NCBI GenBank assembly: GCA_964530115.1
Contig: CAZGYD010000179.1
Coordinates: 1 to 23,131, forward strand
Length of the DNA: 23,131 nt
Direction: 5' to 3'
From: Fen-999 sp964530115
GTDB lineage: Bacteria; Pseudomonadota; Gammaproteobacteria; Burkholderiales; Rhodocyclaceae
Shown here: positions 22,918 through 23,131 of the stretch, piece by piece
How the letters are laid out: every line of letters begins with the position of its first letter
Numbering within the stretch: position 1 is the first letter of the stretch
Made by a program: the position numbers and the translations under genes
The notes under the pieces: model-generated
Seen by the model: the letters and a program-made list of their open reading frames with translations, nothing else
What the model was told of the DNA's origin: nothing
The model's database searches: none

Positions 22918-23103
22918 CCAGATTGGCCATGAGCGAGTCTGCAGCGCATGAATGACAGGCGGAGCCGAAGCGTTGGCCCAGAGTCAGGCGAACGAGGCGC
23001 GTATGCGGCGGGGGACGGACAGCATCAGGCGGTTCTGGCTGGCGGCCTGGTGCCACGCACCGGCGATGGCCAGCACCAGAACGGGAAGGGTGGAAAGGGT
23101 ATG
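22918..23103 (-). repeat. Right copy of the 186-bp repeat, inverted relative to 2-187
   Basis: Read on the minus strand this aligns gaplessly with 2-187 (22 mismatches by hand count). A minus-strand frame is open from the window edge to a TGA at 22986-22984 and would end LMLSVPRRIRASFA. Another is open from the edge to 22880 and contains HTRLVRLTLGQRF. Neither is recognised, so no gene is called. Bases 23104-23131 lie beyond the part that can be compared, because the left copy is cut by the window edge. Confidence 0.9.
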
Positions 23104-23131
23104 GTGGATTCGGGAACGCAGGACGGCTTGG

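Overview
This is a GC-rich, densely packed proteobacterial chromosome segment. The gene sets miaB-phoH-ybeY-corC-lnt and glyQ-glyS-gmhB-plsC-ygjP, the protein sequences, and the ATGA/GTGA stop-start overlaps fit a betaproteobacterium, most likely a Rhodocyclales relative. The taxon is an inference from remembered gene order and protein style, not a search result. All recognised genes but one (queC) lie on the minus strand. No tRNA, rRNA or CRISPR array was seen.

Layout, left to right. (1) 1-498: repeat sequence, namely one copy of a 186-bp repeat and a MITE-like inverted-repeat element whose right arm forms the 3' end of the first gene. (2) 416-6028 (read leftward): glyQ-glyS-gmhB-plsC, then two tandem YgjP/SprT-like genes. 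The first of these two has lost its zinc-binding residues and the second is intact. (3) 6077-9944: a periplasmic double-thioredoxin protein, a periplasmic rhodanese, a 188-bp hairpin-rich spacer, an OsmC-family protein, and the chaperone pair cbpA-cbpM behind a heat-shock-like promoter. (4) 9999-14665: one compact arsenic/metal operon, arsR-arsC-acr3, two cation-diffusion-facilitator-type genes, a mini-thioredoxin and a DUF318-type permease, with a well-formed promoter at its head. (5) 14748-22055: a housekeeping operon, read leftward, of a small conserved protein, miaB, phoH, ybeY, corC, lnt and a FecR/DUF6600-type exported protein. (6) 22108-22791: queC, divergent from that operon. (7) 22918-23103: a second, inverted copy of the 186-bp repeat, running almost to the window edge.

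The genes serve tRNA charging and modification (glyQS, miaB, queC), ribosome maturation (ybeY), envelope building (lnt, plsC, gmhB), stress and redox handling (cbpAM, OsmC, rhodanese, thioredoxins) and arsenic/metal export.

The most unusual signals are at DNA level. A 27-bp word occurs five times inside unrelated genes, in all three reading frames, and most copies can form a GNRA-type hairpin whose stem pairs co-vary. Four genes have a -10-like box 6-7 nt before the start codon and no clear Shine-Dalgarno site, suggesting leaderless transcripts. Gapless 186-bp inverted repeats (88% identical by hand count) bracket the whole window.
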